DNA of 64,000 nucleotides from the NCBI RefSeq assembly GCF_008704205.1, contig NZ_VXLC01000031.1, forward strand, positions 37,981-101,980, in the 5' to 3' direction. The stretch is from Nocardia colli. Lineage in GTDB: Bacteria > Actinomycetota > Actinomycetes > Mycobacteriales > Mycobacteriaceae. Under the pieces are notes generated by a model. That model saw only the letters and a program-made list of their open reading frames with translations, was not told the origin of the DNA and did no database searches. A program made the translations under genes and the position numbers. Positions 1 to 7,745 of this stretch are shown one piece after another; the first letter of the stretch is position 1; each line of letters starts with the position of its first letter.

Positions 1-1
1 C

Positions 2-250
2 TCGCGGGCCGAGGTAGCCGACCATCTGCGTAGTCTCATCACTCGGCTACATGGGGTGCCACGCAGCAGCTTCGACTACGACCAGCTGTACCGGGATCTG
101 CGCGACTGGGAGCGCCCCGGATTGGTACCGGATATCCGACGGCGTTGGGGCGCGCGCTTTTTCACCTTCGAACGATCGATTTCGCCACCGTCCGCAGCGG
201 CGACCATCGACGCACCGAGCGGAGAGCCTGCAGGAGTTCCAGATCAATGA
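2..250 (+). CDS. casB: Cse2/CasB, type I-E Cascade small subunit (C-terminal part)
   Basis: Open from the left edge, so only the last 82 residues are visible. The tail carries the aromatic/charged pattern FDYDQLYRDLRDW followed by a W..RFF segment, which is characteristic of the C-terminal helices of Cse2. Cse2 forms the dimeric inner belly of the type I-E Cascade complex, which binds crRNA and target DNA in the cytoplasm. The stop overlaps the start of the next gene (ATGA at 247-250), so the two are translationally coupled. Position directly before cas7 is the standard I-E order (cas3-cse1-cse2-cas7-cas5-cas6e). The cas3 and cse1 genes, if present, lie left of the window. Confidence 0.85.
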   Translation, partial: SRAEVADHLRSLITRLHGVPRSSFDYDQLYRDLRDWERPGLVPDIRRRWGARFFTFERSISPPSAAATIDAPSGEPAGVPDQ

Positions 251-1383
251 CCAATACCTTTGTCGACGTTCATATTCTGCACAGCCTGCCCCCGTCGAAT
301 GTCAATCGAGACGACACCGGCAGCCCCAAACACGCCCAGTACGGCGGGTCCAGGCGAGCCAGGGTGTCGTCCCAGGCGTGGAAACGCGCTACCCGTGTGG
401 CGATGTCGAAAGATGGGCAGGGTACCCCGCACGACGGGTCGACCCGAACGAAACGTATTGCGGCGCTGGTAGCCGTGCGGTTGTGCGAGCAAACCGGCAT
501 CGATCAGGAGCCGGCGGCCAAGATCGCGAACGCCATGCTCACCACCCTGCACATCAGCCCGGGGCGGCGGCCTTCGGAGACCGCGTATCTGCTGTACTTC
601 GGTAAGGCACAGGTCGACCGGATCGTCGCGCTGGTGGCCGGTCGCGTGACCGAACTCGTCGCGCTCGATGACAAAGCGCTGATCGCCGCGGTGGCGTCGC
701 TGCCGGTGAAGGAACAACTCGGCTCCGGCCATCCGGTCGACGTCGCTCTCTTCGGCCGGATGATCGCCGAGATCCCGCAGCTCAACGTCGACGCCGCCGT
801 GCAGGTCGCGCACGCACTGTCCACCCACAGTGTCGAGACGGAGTTCGATTTCTACACCGCGATCGACGACGAAAAGCCCAGGAACGAGGGCACCGGCGCC
901 GAAATGGTCGATGCGCGCGAGTTCAACTCCGCGCTCTACTACCGGTACGCGTCGGTTGGCATGGATCAGTTGATCGATAACTTGGACGGCGATATCGACG
1001 CGTCGTTGCAGGCATTGCAGCGGTTCATCCCGGCGTTCGCGAAATCGCTGCCCGGCGGCAATCAGAACAGTTTCGCCCACGGCACCGCCCCGTTCCTGAC
1101 CAGCGTCGTGGTGCGGAACAGCCCGGTCAACCTGGTCTCGGCGTTCGAGCGACCGGTCCACTCCGACAACGGGATAGCGGTCAAATCGGCGGTCCGGTTG
1201 GCCGCTGAGTTCGATGAAGTCGCGCGCACCTGGGGATATTCGTCCATTGCCACCCAGTCGACCTATCCGGCAGATTACGCGCCGCTGTTGGAGAACATCC
1301 TGGGCGCGCCGCTTCCGTTCCTCGACGCGACCTCGGCGGTGATCGGTACGGTTGCGCAGTGCCTCGGCGGTAGCGATGTCTGA
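247..1383 (+). CDS. cas7: Cas7e/CasC, type I-E Cascade backbone protein
   Basis: 378 residues, the usual length for Cas7 of type I-E. The N-terminus (FVDVHILHSLPPSNVNRDD, then SSQAWKRATR) is the hallmark of Cas7e; the latter belongs to the RNA-binding backbone surface. Six copies polymerise along the crRNA in Cascade. I chose ATG 247 because it overlaps the cse2 stop and starts exactly at the conserved N-terminus; the same frame is open further upstream but only as a shadow of cse2. The end overlaps cas5 by 8 nt. All features look intact. Confidence 0.95.
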   Translation: MTNTFVDVHILHSLPPSNVNRDDTGSPKHAQYGGSRRARVSSQAWKRATRVAMSKDGQGTPHDGSTRTKRIAALVAVRLCEQTGIDQEPAAKIANAMLTTLHISPGRRPSETAYLLYFGKAQVDRIVALVAGRVTELVALDDKALIAAVASLPVKEQLGSGHPVDVALFGRMIAEIPQLNVDAAVQVAHALSTHSVETEFDFYTAIDDEKPRNEGTGAEMVDAREFNSALYYRYASVGMDQLIDNLDGDIDASLQALQRFIPAFAKSLPGGNQNSFAHGTAPFLTSVVVRNSPVNLVSAFERPVHSDNGIAVKSAVRLAAEFDEVARTWGYSSIATQSTYPADYAPLLENILGAPLPFLDATSAVIGTVAQCLGGSDV

Positions 1384-2179
1384 CTCGACCGGATCGCCGA
1401 ACAGCATGGTGCTGCGGCTGGCGGCGCCGCTGCAATCATGGGGCGGGCACAGCGAATACAACCGGCGGGAGACCGCGGCGCAACCGACCAAGAGTGGCGT
1501 CGTCGGATTGCTCGCCGCCGCCGCGGGATATCAGCGGGGCGCCGATCTGCGCGAGCTGGTGCGGCTGCGGCTCGGCGTGCGGGTGGACGAACCCGGCACG
1601 CTGCTGCGCGACTTTCATACCGTCAGCGACTACCGGGGCCGCCCGCTGCCCGCCGCGGCGGTGAACGCGAAAGGCGAGCAACGGAATTCGACGCTCAGCG
1701 GCCGGCCGAAACTGATCCATGTGACGAAGCGGTTCTATCTCCAGGACGCGATCTTCGTGGTCGCCGTGAGCGGTGACCGGGTGCTGCTCGAAACGCTGCG
1801 AAACGCGCTGCGCCATCCGGTCTTTCCGCTCGCGCTCGGACGGCGGAGCTGCCCGCCGACGCTGCCGCTCGTCCTTGACCCGGCCGAAGGCACACTGTGG
1901 GAAGGAGATCCGATGACGGTGCTGTCGGCCGTGCCCTGGCAGCCGCGGGCGACCCGGCGGTGGAACGCCGATCGCCTTGCTCCGGCGTACCGGGTGTTGT
2001 CGATAACGGTCGACGATCCGGTCGGCGCGGATACCCGGCGAGACGTGCCGGTCAGTTTCGCGCCACGCGATCGCGGTTTCACCATGCGACCCGTCACGGA
2101 GAGCTGGGTGCGGGTGCCGACGTTGATCGACGGCGCCGCGCCGACTCCGCCGCCCTCGTGGTTCACCCTTTTGGACTGA
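1376..2179 (+). CDS. cas5: Cas5e/CasD, Cascade 5'-handle binding subunit
   Basis: 267 residues. The RAMP fold is recognisable from MVLRLAAPLQSWGG near the N-terminus (the LxGPxQSWG signature of Cas5e) and PTKSGVVGLLAAA. Cas5e caps the 5' handle of crRNA and connects the Cas7 backbone with Cse1. ATG 1376 overlaps the cas7 stop; a second in-frame ATG about ten codons later could equally be used, because the conserved region begins there. It belongs to the cse2-cas7-cas5-cas6e operon and shows no frameshift or truncation. Confidence 0.93.
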   Translation: MSDSTGSPNSMVLRLAAPLQSWGGHSEYNRRETAAQPTKSGVVGLLAAAAGYQRGADLRELVRLRLGVRVDEPGTLLRDFHTVSDYRGRPLPAAAVNAKGEQRNSTLSGRPKLIHVTKRFYLQDAIFVVAVSGDRVLLETLRNALRHPVFPLALGRRSCPPTLPLVLDPAEGTLWEGDPMTVLSAVPWQPRATRRWNADRLAPAYRVLSITVDDPVGADTRRDVPVSFAPRDRGFTMRPVTESWVRVPTLIDGAAPTPPPSWFTLLD

Positions 2180-2181
2180 AT

Positions 2182-2904
2182 GTGTCGTACCTGTCGCGTA
2201 TTTGGCTCAATCCGCTGCGTAGCGGAGCTCAGCGCCTCATCCGAAACCCACAGGCCGCTCACGCCGCCGTGCTCGGCGGTATCAGTGCCCAACCACTCAA
2301 CGAACGGGTGCTCTGGCGGCTGGACCAGGATTCGCCACACCGCTCGTCGTTGCTCGTTCTGTCGCGCTCGAAGCCGTCCTGGGATCACATCGTCGAACAG
2401 GCCGGCTGGACCGGCGCCGAGACGCCGCAGGCGATGACCAAGTCGTATGAGCCAGTTCTCGAACGGGTGGTAGAGGGAGCCGCTTTTCGCTTCAAACTCC
2501 GGGCCAGCCCGACCTACGCGACGAAGAAGATCGCCAAGCCCTCCGAATCGCAGCGGCGGCAGCTGGCCAAACCGCGGCCGCGCGGGGTGCGGCTGCCGCA
2601 CCGCACGGAGGAGCATCAGCTCGCCTGGTTCATGGAACGGGCGGTGCCCCGATGGGGTTTCGCGATCGTGTCGACGGAGCGGCACGAGCCCATGCTCGCC
2701 ATCACCGAACGGAGCCGGGTCACCTTCCGGAAGGGGGATCGGCTTAGCCAGCAGGTCACCTTGCACACCGCGGTATACGAAGGTGTGCTGCGGATTACCG
2801 ACCCGGCACTCGCTCAGGTCAGCCTGCTCCAGGGGGTTGGCACCGCGCGCGGTTACGGCTGCGGTCTCATCTCGCTCGCACCCCCGCCACCAGGAGCCGG
2901 GTAA
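2182..2904 (+). CDS. cas6e: Cas6e/CasE, crRNA-processing endoribonuclease
   Basis: 240 residues from a GTG start 3 nt after the cas5 stop. The N-terminal ferredoxin-like strand YLSRIWLNP, a histidine at residue 27 in the position of the catalytic His of Thermus Cas6e (NPxxxHxxL), the RFKLRASPT segment, and the C-terminal glycine-rich loop GVGTARGYGCGLISLAP all match. Cas6e cuts pre-crRNA at the base of the repeat hairpin and stays bound as part of Cascade. In a complete I-E locus cas1 and cas2 follow; here the gene is followed directly by degenerate repeats. The enzyme itself looks intact. Confidence 0.93.
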   Translation: MSYLSRIWLNPLRSGAQRLIRNPQAAHAAVLGGISAQPLNERVLWRLDQDSPHRSSLLVLSRSKPSWDHIVEQAGWTGAETPQAMTKSYEPVLERVVEGAAFRFKLRASPTYATKKIAKPSESQRRQLAKPRPRGVRLPHRTEEHQLAWFMERAVPRWGFAIVSTERHEPMLAITERSRVTFRKGDRLSQQVTLHTAVYEGVLRITDPALAQVSLLQGVGTARGYGCGLISLAPPPPGAG

Positions 2905-2916
2905 CCGGCCCCGGCC

Positions 2917-3253
2917 CGGAGAGCCCCCGCGCATGCGGGGCGGCAGCGGGCGGCTGCACCGACGGTTCCACATTGTTGATGGACAATCCCCGCAAGGCGA
3001 GGCGGCAAACGCTCGGTATCGGTCTACGGATCATCCTCGCCACGCGAGGCGACCACCGCGGCCATCGTCTAGTACGGATAATCCCCGCGATGCGAGGCGG
3101 CGAACGCGGCATCATCTAGTCCGGATGATCCTCGCGAAGCGAGGTGGTCAACGTTCGATCGGTCATTGTCTCGTACGGATGATCCCCGCCGTGCGGGGCA
3201 GAGATTGTTTGGTACCGATAACCATGGAGCACCCTCGCGCCGGCGAGGCGTTG
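2917..3253 (+). CRISPR. Decayed I-E-like repeat array, seven hairpin units with non-unique short spacers
   Basis: Seven units resemble the I-E repeat CGGnTnATCCCCGC..GCGGGG. Their left stem hexamers (CCCCGC or CCTCGC) start at 2925, 2988, 3035, 3083, 3130, 3184 and 3233. Intervals are 63, 47, 48, 47, 54 and 49 bp, against about 61 bp in a normal I-E array. Five units pair perfectly, either CCCCGC/GCGGGG or CCTCGC/GCGAGG, a compensatory change; the units at 2988 and 3083 have one C-A mismatch. The sequences between units resemble each other (variants of CATCGTCTAGTACGGA), so they are not independent spacers. This also covers the whole 350-bp gap between cas6e and the Hsp70-like gene; no gene is seen in it. 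Confidence 0.75.
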
Positions 3254-3254
3254 C

Positions 3255-5003
3255 CTAACGGCCTCGGGCACCGCCCGACGAGCCGGCGTGGTCGGCGGCC
3301 GGGTGACTCGAGTGGTCGGACGCGCCGGCGGAGGTCTGCGATTCCGTTTTACGTTCCGACTCGGCCGAACGAACCGCCGGCGACCCATCGGAAGGTGACG
3401 GCGCCGGGTGCTGGTCCCGCGTCGTCGCGCCGGCGTCGGCCGCCGGCGGGCCGGACCGGGAAATCGTCCCGGGCTGCGTGGGCTCGGTCCGCGTTGCCGC
3501 GGTCCCCGGCGAATCCTGTGCTGCGCCAGCGATTTCCGCGATGTCATCCGAGTGGCGTGACGTGCTGTGTGGCGTCGGGCCGGCCTGATCGGCCCGCGGC
3601 CGGGCAGTTGGCTCGTCGGGGAGTTGCGCCGGCGCCGCGGCCGCGACGGTCGATTGTCCGGGAACCGGCAGGGCGGCGGGCTGGTCGAACGGGAGTGGAT
3701 TGACGAAATAGGCGGGGTCGGCGTACGGACGGCGGTGGTGTGCGCCGGATGCCTCGCGCACATACCGATCGTGCTGGAATTCGGCACCGGACTCGGCTAT
3801 CGAGGGCCTCTGTTCGAGGCGGTCGGAGACCGGTGTGATGAACAGGCCGTAAGCCGAGTGCTTGGGCATGGTCGCCGGGGCAGGCGGCGAGACCGGATCG
3901 ACCACCCGGAAGGTGAGGTCGTCCGGGTCCAGGGCGGTCCGGGTATCGGGAGGTACCTCGATGCTTGCCGCTCGGTCGTTCGTTGCCGACCGCCCGGCGT
4001 CCGCCGATTCGCCGAGGACGACGACCGCGGCCACAGTTATCGCGGAAACGACTGCGGCACTGGAGAAAACGGCCAGCGCCGGGGCCGGCCGCCGAGCGCT
4101 GGAGCCGATCGGCGCCGGACCACCGGCCGCGAGGAGGGCCGCTCCGGCGGCGACACTGTGGCCGGGGTCGGTCGAGATCACCAGGGGCAGGCCGAGTTCC
4201 GCGAGGACGTCGGCGACTTCGGGTGGCCGGGACGCACCGCCGATCAACAGGATCCGGGTGACATCCGACAGCGCGACGCCCGCCGAGCGAACGCATCGAC
4301 GGACCACCCCGAGCGAGTCGCGCACATGGGCGGTCCGCAATCCATCGATGTCGACCATCGCCGAGAGCGCCGCCGTGCCGGCGGCTTTCGGCCGGATGAG
4401 ATCGGCGTAGCGCGCGATCATCGCGCCGAGCACGCGTCCGCCGAAGTCATGGGAGCGGACCGTGTGCAGGATCGTCGGCACATCGTCGCGGTCGCGACCG
4501 ATACGGGCGACGGTGACATCGAGACAGGTCGCGCCCAGATCGTAGATCAGCAGACAGCCCGGTTGTAGTGGGCCGTACTCGGATTCGAGCCACGCGAGCG
4601 CCGCGATCGGCTCGGGCACCAGCCGGACGTCTCGGTCCCCGGACAGTGCGAGCGACTGCCGTAACCGCTCGACCTGCTTGCCCGAGTACACCGCCGGATA
4701 GGCCAGGACACCGGCATCGTCCCCGGCGGCCTCGACCTGCCGCAATCCACGCGCCACGGCGGCGACCAGGTCGGCCTGTGCCCAGATGCGCCCGCCGACG
4801 ATCACCGGTTCCTGCGCACGCGTCAGATCGGCGAAATCGGTGACGGCCGAACTGAATTGCGGAATTCCCGGGATGCGCGGTCCGCCGTGGTCGAAGGTCA
4901 GCGCGGTCCGCCGGGTCCGAACGACCGGACGGGCGGACACGCCGGCCACCGAGGCTGTCATCGAGTTCATCGAACCGATACTGAAACCGAGACCCTTGGT
5001 CAT
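3255..5003 (-). CDS. Membrane-anchored Hsp70-like ATPase-domain protein
   Basis: 582 residues. The first 300 form an actin/Hsp70-type nucleotide-binding domain: VPEPIAAL (129-136), the second phosphate loop LLIYDLGATCLDVTV (151-165) and the adenosine motif LLIGGASRPP (252-261). The first phosphate loop reads GFSIGSMNS, with Ser where DnaK has Asp, as I recall from other actinobacterial members of this group. There is no substrate-binding domain. One transmembrane segment (about 306-331) leads to a roughly 250-residue Pro/Ala/Ser-rich, probably extracytoplasmic tail. It faces the cas operon convergently. A TTCCCA half-palindrome about 90 bp upstream may contain its promoter. Substrate and role are unknown. 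Confidence 0.75.
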   Translation of the reverse strand: MTKGLGFSIGSMNSMTASVAGVSARPVVRTRRTALTFDHGGPRIPGIPQFSSAVTDFADLTRAQEPVIVGGRIWAQADLVAAVARGLRQVEAAGDDAGVLAYPAVYSGKQVERLRQSLALSGDRDVRLVPEPIAALAWLESEYGPLQPGCLLIYDLGATCLDVTVARIGRDRDDVPTILHTVRSHDFGGRVLGAMIARYADLIRPKAAGTAALSAMVDIDGLRTAHVRDSLGVVRRCVRSAGVALSDVTRILLIGGASRPPEVADVLAELGLPLVISTDPGHSVAAGAALLAAGGPAPIGSSARRPAPALAVFSSAAVVSAITVAAVVVLGESADAGRSATNDRAASIEVPPDTRTALDPDDLTFRVVDPVSPPAPATMPKHSAYGLFITPVSDRLEQRPSIAESGAEFQHDRYVREASGAHHRRPYADPAYFVNPLPFDQPAALPVPGQSTVAAAAPAQLPDEPTARPRADQAGPTPHSTSRHSDDIAEIAGAAQDSPGTAATRTEPTQPGTISRSGPPAADAGATTRDQHPAPSPSDGSPAVRSAESERKTESQTSAGASDHSSHPAADHAGSSGGARGR

Positions 5004-5091
5004 CTGCTATCCCATCGACAGAGCGTACGGCCGGGATATCCGGTCACCCGGGCACACGGCCAACCCCTAGTGAACCTGGCGCGCAACGCAT

Positions 5092-5107
5092 TCCTCAGCG
5101 CTGGGAA
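5092..5107 (-). promoter_or_regulatory. Candidate dyad operator/promoter before the Hsp70-like gene
   Basis: Read on the minus strand this is TTCCCA-GCGC-TGAGGA, one perfect half-site and one imperfect half-site of the palindrome found before many units in this window. It sits about 90 bp upstream of the Hsp70-like start. Read on the plus strand it is TCCTCA-GCGC-TGGGAA followed after 5 bp by TTCAGT, which would point away from any gene. Orientation is therefore uncertain. Confidence 0.4.
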
Positions 5108-5113
5108 TACTGT

Positions 5114-6379
5114 TCAGTCCGGCCCGGGGCGGTGCCGGATCCGTGGCTGGATCACCGACAGGCGGGCGCCCAGCGATCGGTGACCGCGGACGATGTCGCG
5201 GCAGAGCTCGTCGATCGTCTCCTTGCGCACGTCGGGCATGGTGGCGATGCGCGCTCGACCACCGCCGGTGCTGAGGTGGTATTTCCGGCAGATCCATTCC
5301 TCCGGGCGATCGAAGATCACCGTGGTCGACCAGCGGTGACGGACGGGATGGAGCCCCGCCTTGCCGAGCTTCGCCGCCGCGTATTCGGCGACGCCGAGCG
5401 CTTTTCTGGCACTGAGCGCCAAGCCCGCTACGCCCTTGGACGCCAACGCATACCAGAGCAGCAGGCTGGGTAGTCCACTGCCGGCGAACTCGACAGGACG
5501 ATCGGCCGGATCGAGGGCCGCGTGATCGACCGGCTCGACTCGGCTCAGCGCCACCGCGGCGGACATGGGTAGCCCCAATGCGCGGTCCATCCCGATGGTG
5601 ATGCTCCCGACCTCCTTCTTGGCGAAGCCCCACGACTCGGGATCCGCGATGAACGGAACGACCAGGCCGGCCCCCGTGGCGTCGACGTGCACGCTGACCC
5701 GGCCCGCCCCGGATGCCGCGGCGATGATCGCGTCGACGTCATCGATGGCGCCGTCGAGAGTGCCGGCCGACGCGACCACGACGGCGCCGCGCCCGGCGTC
5801 GCGCCAGCACTCGCGGGCCAACGCGTTGACGTTGAGCTGTCCCGCACTGTCGACGGGGACGACAACCAGCCTTTTGCGCATGAGCTGTGCGCTGTACCGG
5901 ACCGACGGCGGAGCCGCGGTACTGCAGTAGATGGTCGCCGCGGGTAGCAGCCGGCACCCCCGGTCGAGCCCGAACAGATTGGCCTCGGCGCCACCACTGG
6001 TGACATAGCCGTGGACGTCCTCGTATTCACCATTGGTCAGGCGGATCGCCAGGTCGACTATCGCGCGGCGCATCAGGGCGGTCACCCCACCGCCGGTCCC
6101 CGCGCCGACTCCGGTGAGATAGGCGGCGGGGATATTCAGCAGCGTGCTCATATCGCTGAGCCGGAAACTCGGCGCGGTCATTCGATCTTCGTTGCCCGCA
6201 GGCAGCGCGTCGGCGAGAAAATCCTCCAGTTCATCGAGCAATTCCTGCTCGGAGCGCCTGGCTTCATTGATCGCGTAGTCGTCCGAAAATCGATGGTCCA
6301 CTCGTACTGCCTGCCGTAGTCCTGAATAGTGCCGGCTTGTGACTGGCACGCCGGAAAGGCTAGCAATTTCGTGGCGCAC
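5114..6379 (-). CDS. PLP-decarboxylase homologue lacking the PLP lysine (probable pseudoenzyme)
   Basis: 421 residues from GTG 6379, 36 bp after the GCS2 gene and probably in its operon. The fold is that of group II PLP decarboxylases such as histidine decarboxylase: GYVTSGGAEANLFGL (124-138), HVDATGAGLVVPF (231-243, with the PLP-pairing Asp233) and SITIGMDRALGLPMS (259-273). In active enzymes the last motif is SxSGHKMIGxPMP, and its Lys forms the Schiff base with PLP. Here the HK pair reads Asp265-Arg266, so the lysine is absent. Length and remaining motifs are normal. It may bind PLP or substrate without decarboxylating, act as a partner subunit, or use another mechanism. Family call is secure to fold; function is not. 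Confidence 0.75.
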   Translation of the reverse strand: MRHEIASLSGVPVTSRHYSGLRQAVRVDHRFSDDYAINEARRSEQELLDELEDFLADALPAGNEDRMTAPSFRLSDMSTLLNIPAAYLTGVGAGTGGGVTALMRRAIVDLAIRLTNGEYEDVHGYVTSGGAEANLFGLDRGCRLLPAATIYCSTAAPPSVRYSAQLMRKRLVVVPVDSAGQLNVNALARECWRDAGRGAVVVASAGTLDGAIDDVDAIIAAASGAGRVSVHVDATGAGLVVPFIADPESWGFAKKEVGSITIGMDRALGLPMSAAVALSRVEPVDHAALDPADRPVEFAGSGLPSLLLWYALASKGVAGLALSARKALGVAEYAAAKLGKAGLHPVRHRWSTTVIFDRPEEWICRKYHLSTGGGRARIATMPDVRKETIDELCRDIVRGHRSLGARLSVIQPRIRHRPGPD

Positions 6380-6415
6380 GTCCCGTGGCCCGGCTTACCA
6401 GCAACGGGAGGCCGC

Positions 6416-7528
6416 TCAGGCGGCGGTGCCCGCCACTGTGGTGTCGGCCAGCCCGGCGACGATCTGCGCGATATCACTGCCGGCGCGCAGGGCCGCGGCT
6501 TGGCGGGCCGCTCCGTTGCCGTGCCGCCGCACCGCGGCGACCGTGTCCGAGACGAAGGCACGGTCACCCGTCTCTTCCAGGATCGGGCCGAGGTACTCGA
6601 TCAGCCGGTGCAGCAGGACATTCGTGGGAACCGCCAGTCCGGTGCTCGGGTCGAGTCCGTCCCCCTCGAGTCCGAATCGGGCGGCTTTCCAATATGCCGC
6701 ACTCAAGAGCGTGTGGGAGATCACCGGAGGCGGTATTCCCTCGTCCATCGATAGCAACGCCGAGATCACCAGTGCACGCACGAGAGCGGCGAGCAGCGCG
6801 GTCTCCTCGGCGGTGGCGGGCACATCGCTGACCCGGACCTCGACCGTGGGATACTTTGCCGATGGGCGGACGTCCCACATCACCATCCCGGCATCCAGGA
6901 TGGTGCCACTGGATATCAGCGTGCCGACCAGGGTGTCGTAGTCGGCGACCGAATCGAAGAAGGGCGGCGGTCCGCACACCGGCCATCGCCGCAGCAGAAT
7001 ATTTCGCCAACTGGCGAAACCGGTGTCCACGCCGCGATAGAGCGCGGAGTTCGCCGTCAGGGCCAGCAAAGTCGGCAGCCACGGCCGAAGGTAGTTACCC
7101 ACCTGTACCGCTGTCTCCCGGTCCGGGATCGCGACGTGGATATGACAGCCACAGTTACCCTGATCGTAGGCGAGCGGGCCGAGCATTTCGATGATCTTCG
7201 TGTAGCGCAGGGTCTCGACAATGGGGAATCGGTAACTGCCGGTCGGCGGCAGGCCTGCGGCGAGCAATCGGATATTGCTGTCGCGGGCGCATTTCGCCGT
7301 GATCCGGCGTGTCTCGCGCAGTTCTTCGAGCAAATCCGGGATGTGGGTATGAATACGGGTTGTTGCTTCTACCTGGCATTTGTTCAGTTCGAATTGAAGA
7401 TCGACTCCGGCGACCCGCGCCCGCTCCTTTACCTCGAAACTCTTGTACACTGGTCGTCCGGTCAGTGGATGGGTGAGCAGAAACTCCTCTTCCACGCCGA
7501 CAGTCGGGTAGTGCGCATCCATTTCCAT
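6416..7528 (-). CDS. GCS2-family carboxylate-amine ligase (YbdK-like)
   Basis: 370 residues. Conserved blocks of the glutamate-cysteine ligase type 2 family are present: TVGVEEEFLL at the N-terminus (Mg-ATP binding glutamates), CGCHIHVAIPDRETAV, NSALYRGVDTGFASW and WDVRPSAKYPTVEVRV. Family members join an amino acid or amine to a glutamate-type carboxylate with ATP; the true substrate is not predictable. All motifs look intact, unlike the following decarboxylase-like gene. I chose ATG 7528 (a second ATG lies at 7522). The TTCCCA palindrome at 7558-7573 and a GATAAT hexamer leave only a very short leader, so translation may be nearly leaderless. First gene of a minus-strand unit divergent from the AvrD gene. 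Confidence 0.85.
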   Translation of the reverse strand: MEMDAHYPTVGVEEEFLLTHPLTGRPVYKSFEVKERARVAGVDLQFELNKCQVEATTRIHTHIPDLLEELRETRRITAKCARDSNIRLLAAGLPPTGSYRFPIVETLRYTKIIEMLGPLAYDQGNCGCHIHVAIPDRETAVQVGNYLRPWLPTLLALTANSALYRGVDTGFASWRNILLRRWPVCGPPPFFDSVADYDTLVGTLISSGTILDAGMVMWDVRPSAKYPTVEVRVSDVPATAEETALLAALVRALVISALLSMDEGIPPPVISHTLLSAAYWKAARFGLEGDGLDPSTGLAVPTNVLLHRLIEYLGPILEETGDRAFVSDTVAAVRRHGNGAARQAAALRAGSDIAQIVAGLADTTVAGTAA

Positions 7529-7557
7529 AGGGTAGAGCGCGTTATTATCGCGCCGAC

Positions 7558-7573
7558 TACCCAGCACTGGGAA
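7558..7573 (-). promoter_or_regulatory. Dyad operator TTCCCA-N4-TGGGTA of the GCS2 promoter
   Basis: Minus strand TTCCCA-GTGC-TGGGTA, 11 of 12 half-site positions matching the window-wide palindrome. A GATAAT -10-like hexamer follows 8 bp further (other sites have 5 bp). It lies about 30 bp upstream of ATG 7528. Confidence 0.65.
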
Positions 7574-7660
7574 GTTTAGGCGGGTAGTGGATTGGGTACG
7601 CGTCGAATTCCGCCGTGCTGGAACAGATTCGGCGGGGCGCCGGATCTCGGTCCACTCGTA

Positions 7661-7676
7661 TCGCCAACTCTGGGAA
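7661..7676 (+). promoter_or_regulatory. Dyad operator TCGCCA-N4-TGGGAA of the AvrD promoter
   Basis: TCGCCA-ACTC-TGGGAA followed after 5-6 bp by the -10-like hexamer TAGACT (7683-7688). The right half is perfect and the left half matches at four of six positions. It drives the plus strand, about 90 bp from the GCS2 dyad, so both divergent units appear to carry the same operator type. The same left half TCGCCA recurs at 23519. Confidence 0.6.
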
Positions 7677-7745
7677 CAACCGTAGACTGAGTTTCTGATT
7701 CCTGCCGCCGTCGCGGCGGGTGGTCGACTCAGGAAGAACTTCTCG

